Assembly (NCBI RefSeq): GCF_003570905.1
Contig: NZ_QXJM01000029.1
Span: 248,001-312,000 of the forward strand
Direction: 5' to 3'
Length of the DNA: 64,000 bases
Source of the DNA: Cohnella faecalis
GTDB lineage: Bacteria > Bacillota > Bacilli > Paenibacillales > Paenibacillaceae
In this document: positions 61,670 through 64,000 of the stretch, piece by piece
Position numbering within the stretch: the stretch's first letter is position 1
Layout of the letters: the number at the start of each line of letters is the position of its first letter
Made by a program: the position numbers and the translations under genes
The notes under the pieces: generated by a model
Told to the model about the DNA's origin: nothing
Seen by the model: the letters and a program-made list of their open reading frames with translations, nothing else
The model's database searches: none

Positions 61670-63085
61670 GGTAGCGTCAAGAAGTTTGTGTAGTAGGTTT
61701 TTCCATCGGGATGATGGACATGATTTTAGGTTTTAGAGTTGGCGGAGAGCGCAGCTCAAGCGAAGGCGCGGGAGATTGGTTTTTGTGGCGCTACTCCTCG
61801 GATGTTATCTTGTCCGAATATCGTGCCTCAAACATCTCGGTTAACTTCTTCTTCACTTCAGGATCTGCAAACCCACGTATGGCGCGACTTTCGTTACGTT
61901 CGTTGTAGTCGATTGCCTGCAAGTAAACGATCTTCTCTGCCGCATCCATGTTCGTTAAACTATTCATCGGCTTGAGTCTCTTGCGGATTTCCTTATTCAT
62001 CCGCTCGATTGGGTTGGAAGTGTAAATGGCTTCCTTGATGAGGCTGGGAAATTTGTAAAAGGTCAGCAACGTAGGCAGTTGCTCCTTCCAAAGTTCCATC
62101 TCTTTTGGATACAATTTGCCCCACTTTGCGTAAACCGTGTCGAAGGCTGCTAATGCAAGATCTTTGTCCTCAGCCGTGTAAACCGTTTTGATATCCTCGA
62201 TAACTTCCGTTCGATGTTGCACCCGGATTTTTGGGAAAGTAGCACGGACTTTGTGCACCACACAATGCTGCACGTCGGCTTTCGGGTAAGTCTCGCGGAA
62301 GGCTGCTTCAAGCCCTGTCAGGCCGTCAAACACGCCGAGCAGCACGTCTGTCGCCCCGCGTTTATAAAGATCTTTGAGTACTTCCCGCCAGCCATTTGAA
62401 CTCTCTTGGCCGCCAATGTAGAAGCCAAGGATTTGCCGGTGACCATCTTCGTCGATCCCCATCGCAAAGTAAACGACTTCGCCACTTACGGTGCCGCGTT
62501 TGAGTTTGACGTAAAGACCGTCGAGATAAATAACCGAGTAACGTTTTTTTAGCGGGCGCTGCAGCCAGATTTGAATGTCCTCCAACACTGTCGCTGTAAT
62601 ATTACTGACGGTCGTAGGCGAATATTGGCTACCAAACATGCTTTCAATGAAACGGGCGACGTCTCGTGTGCCCATACCGCTTTTGTACATCTGAATAACA
62701 GCTTCCTCTAGCCAACCATCTCGGCGCTGATACGGCTCGAATACGCTGGTTTGGAATTGGCCATTACGGTCACGTGGTACCTGGAGATCTTCAATGTGAC
62801 CATACTTCGTGTGGAGGGTGCGCGTGTAATAACCGTTCCGGCTATTACGCTGATGTTCTTCCTACTCCTCCAACATGTGTTTGATTTCAGCTCGCATGAT
62901 CGTCTCAATGTTCTGTTTCACAAACTGTGTGACAAGATTTTCAAATAGATCGTTAAGCATGTTTTCGGGTATAGTAGTCATCGAGTAGGGCTCCTTCTTG
63001 GTGGCGTCGTAACCCCGAGAATACCCTACTTTTTTTTGTTTTGGTAAGACTCCAAAACATGGTACACAAACAATTTTACGTCATC
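61670..63085 (-). mobile_element. IS256-family insertion sequence inside array D
   Basis: About 1416 bp containing a single IS256-type transposase gene on the minus strand. The flanks carry the same 8-bp sequence CGGATGGC at 61662-61669 and 63086-63093, as expected for an 8-bp target duplication of this family. The ends are imperfect inverted repeats: reading inward, GGTAGCGTCAAGAAGTTTGT on the left and GATGACGTAAAATTGTTTGT on the right share a GTTTGTGTA core. The exact ends could shift by a few bases. Confidence 0.8.
61791..62981 (-). pseudogene. IS256-family transposase with in-frame amber codon
   Basis: The full frame is 396 codons, starting MTTIPENMLNDLFENLVTQF 9 bp after AAGAAGGAG. A TAG at codon 40 (62864-62862) interrupts it; reading continues in the same frame with EEHQRNSRNGYYTRTLHTKY and the intact catalytic region. 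The DDE residues are visible as YLDGLYVKLK, VFDGLTGLEAAF and NPIERMNKEIRKR, with the C/H motif VQHCVVHKVR. The downstream 299-residue frame lacks the N-terminal DNA-binding part, so the copy is probably inactive unless the stop is suppressed or is a base-call error. Confidence 0.88.
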
Positions 63086-63978
63086 CGGATGGCCGGGGAG
63101 CGCTTGAAATAAGGCACTCTCGGTTACTATTGGCGTCGGATGGCGGGGGAACGCTTGAAATAAGGCACTCTCGGTTACTATTTGCGTCGGATGGCCGGGG
63201 GAGCGCTTGAAATAAGGTACTCTCGGTTACTATTGGCATCGGTTGGCGGGGGAACGCTTGAAATAAGGCACTCTCGGTTACTATTCGCGTCGAATGGTGG
63301 GAGAGCGCTTGAAATAAGGCACTCTCAGTTACTATTGGCGTCGGATGGCGGGGGAACGCTTGAAATAAGGCACTCTCGGTTACTATTCGCGTCGGATGGC
63401 GGGGGAACGCTTGAAATAAGGCACTCTCGGTTACTATTGGCGTCGAATGGTGGGGGAGCGCTTGAAATAAGGCACTCTCGGTTACTATTGGCGGCGGATG
63501 GTGGGGGAACGCTTGAAATAAGGCACTCTCGGTTACTATTGGTGTCGGATGGCGGGAGAGCGCTTGAAATAAGGCACTCTCGGTTACTATTGGCGGCGGA
63601 TGGCCGGGGGAGCGCTTGGAATAGGGCACTCTCGGTTACTATTGGCGGCGGATGGTGGGAGAGCGCTTGAAATAAGGCACTCTCGGTTACTATTGGCGGC
63701 GGATGGTGGGAGAGCGCTTGAAATAAGGCACTCTCGGTTACTATTGGCGTCGGATGGCGGGGGAACGCTTGAAATAAGGCACTCTCGGTTACTATTGGCG
63801 GCGGATGGTGGGGGAACGCTTGAAATAAGGCACTCTCGGTTACTATCGGCGTCGGATGACGGGAGAGCGCTTGAAATAAGGCACTCTCGGTTACTATTGG
63901 CGTCGGATGGCGGGGGAGCGCTTGAAACAAGGCACTCTCGGTTACTATTCGCGTCGGATGACGGGGGGAACGCTTAAA
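63086..63978. repeat. 51-bp tandem repeat array D, right part (about 17 units)
   Basis: After the IS, units of GGCACTCTCGGTTACTATTG...GCTTGAAATAA repeat from 63113 to the unit starting at 63931, about 17 copies plus partial ends. Two units carry one extra base in the G run, so the frame is not preserved through the array. Positional variation is concentrated in the middle (GTCGGATGG, GGCGGATGG, GTCGAATGG). The long open frames seen on both strands are a consequence of the multiple-of-three period. The array ends about 20 bp before the window edge. Confidence 0.9.
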
Positions 63979-64000
63979 GAGAATCTACGCTGTAACCATA

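Noticed and set aside
63086..63978. Array D resembling a CRISPR locus
   Set aside because: Units are contiguous with no unique spacers, variation is scattered point changes, and no cas gene is present.
1..64000. tRNA or rRNA genes
   Set aside because: No cloverleaf with a GGTTCGANTCC-type T arm and CCA end, and no rRNA-like sequence, was seen on either strand by reading; a tRNA search program was not run.

Overview
The window is chromosomal DNA of a spore-forming, Gram-positive Firmicute, most likely a member of the Paenibacillaceae (Paenibacillus or Cohnella type). Supporting markers are Spo0E-, YtxC-, CotF- and gamma-SASP-like sporulation genes, a thrS T-box, an S-box methionine operon, GlnR/TnrA-type nitrogen boxes, bacillary nitric oxide synthase, MutS2 and strong GGAGG ribosome sites. 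The base composition is moderately GC-rich. No rRNA, tRNA or CRISPR was recognised.

Layout. 1-5.5 kb: glnA (cut by the left edge, with a GlnR/TnrA box), a luciferase-like oxidoreductase, DAHP synthase aroF, a DUF2062 protein and ispH. 5.5-13 kb: envelope-stress functions, namely htrA with an OmpR-type two-component pair, a YugN-like protein and a LiaFSR-type module. 13-14.4 kb: an ammonium transporter with a TnrA-like box placed for activation. 14.9-22.6 kb: a soluble MCP-like protein, a gamma-SASP, an ECF sigma factor, T-box-controlled thrS, ytxC and mqnC (futalosine menaquinone route). 22.7-29 kb: an EAL phosphodiesterase, a SAM-riboswitch operon metA-metI-patB, and corA. 29-46 kb: housekeeping genes (HRDC protein, nos, 5'-3' exonuclease, aminotransferases, M50 protease, RluA, two cobalamin-salvage genes, Spo0E, Lrp, CotF-like proteins, cysK, mutS2). 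46-61.4 kb: a CuA-like lipoprotein, then a glycan cluster with two GT4 enzymes, two GT8-like paralogues, several nucleotide-sugar enzymes, galE, and an overlapping galU-uxs-ugd operon predicted to make UDP-xylose. 61.4-64 kb: a long 51-bp tandem-repeat array split by an IS256-family element.

The most unusual signal lies between the genes. Four intergenic loci carry tandem arrays with a unit of exactly 51 bp. The units differ between loci but can be aligned over their full length without gaps, so they appear to be one family homogenised within each array. Three further intergenic regions carry more degenerate repeats, of about 51-52 bp in two of them. The arrays have open frames on both strands because 51 is a multiple of three, but show no coding signals.

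Five conserved genes (aroF, ispH, mqnC, patB, nos) are each interrupted by one single-base indel at a short G/C run. Because ispH is normally essential and each gene is otherwise intact, these look like sequence errors. They are annotated here as genes with apparent frameshifts.
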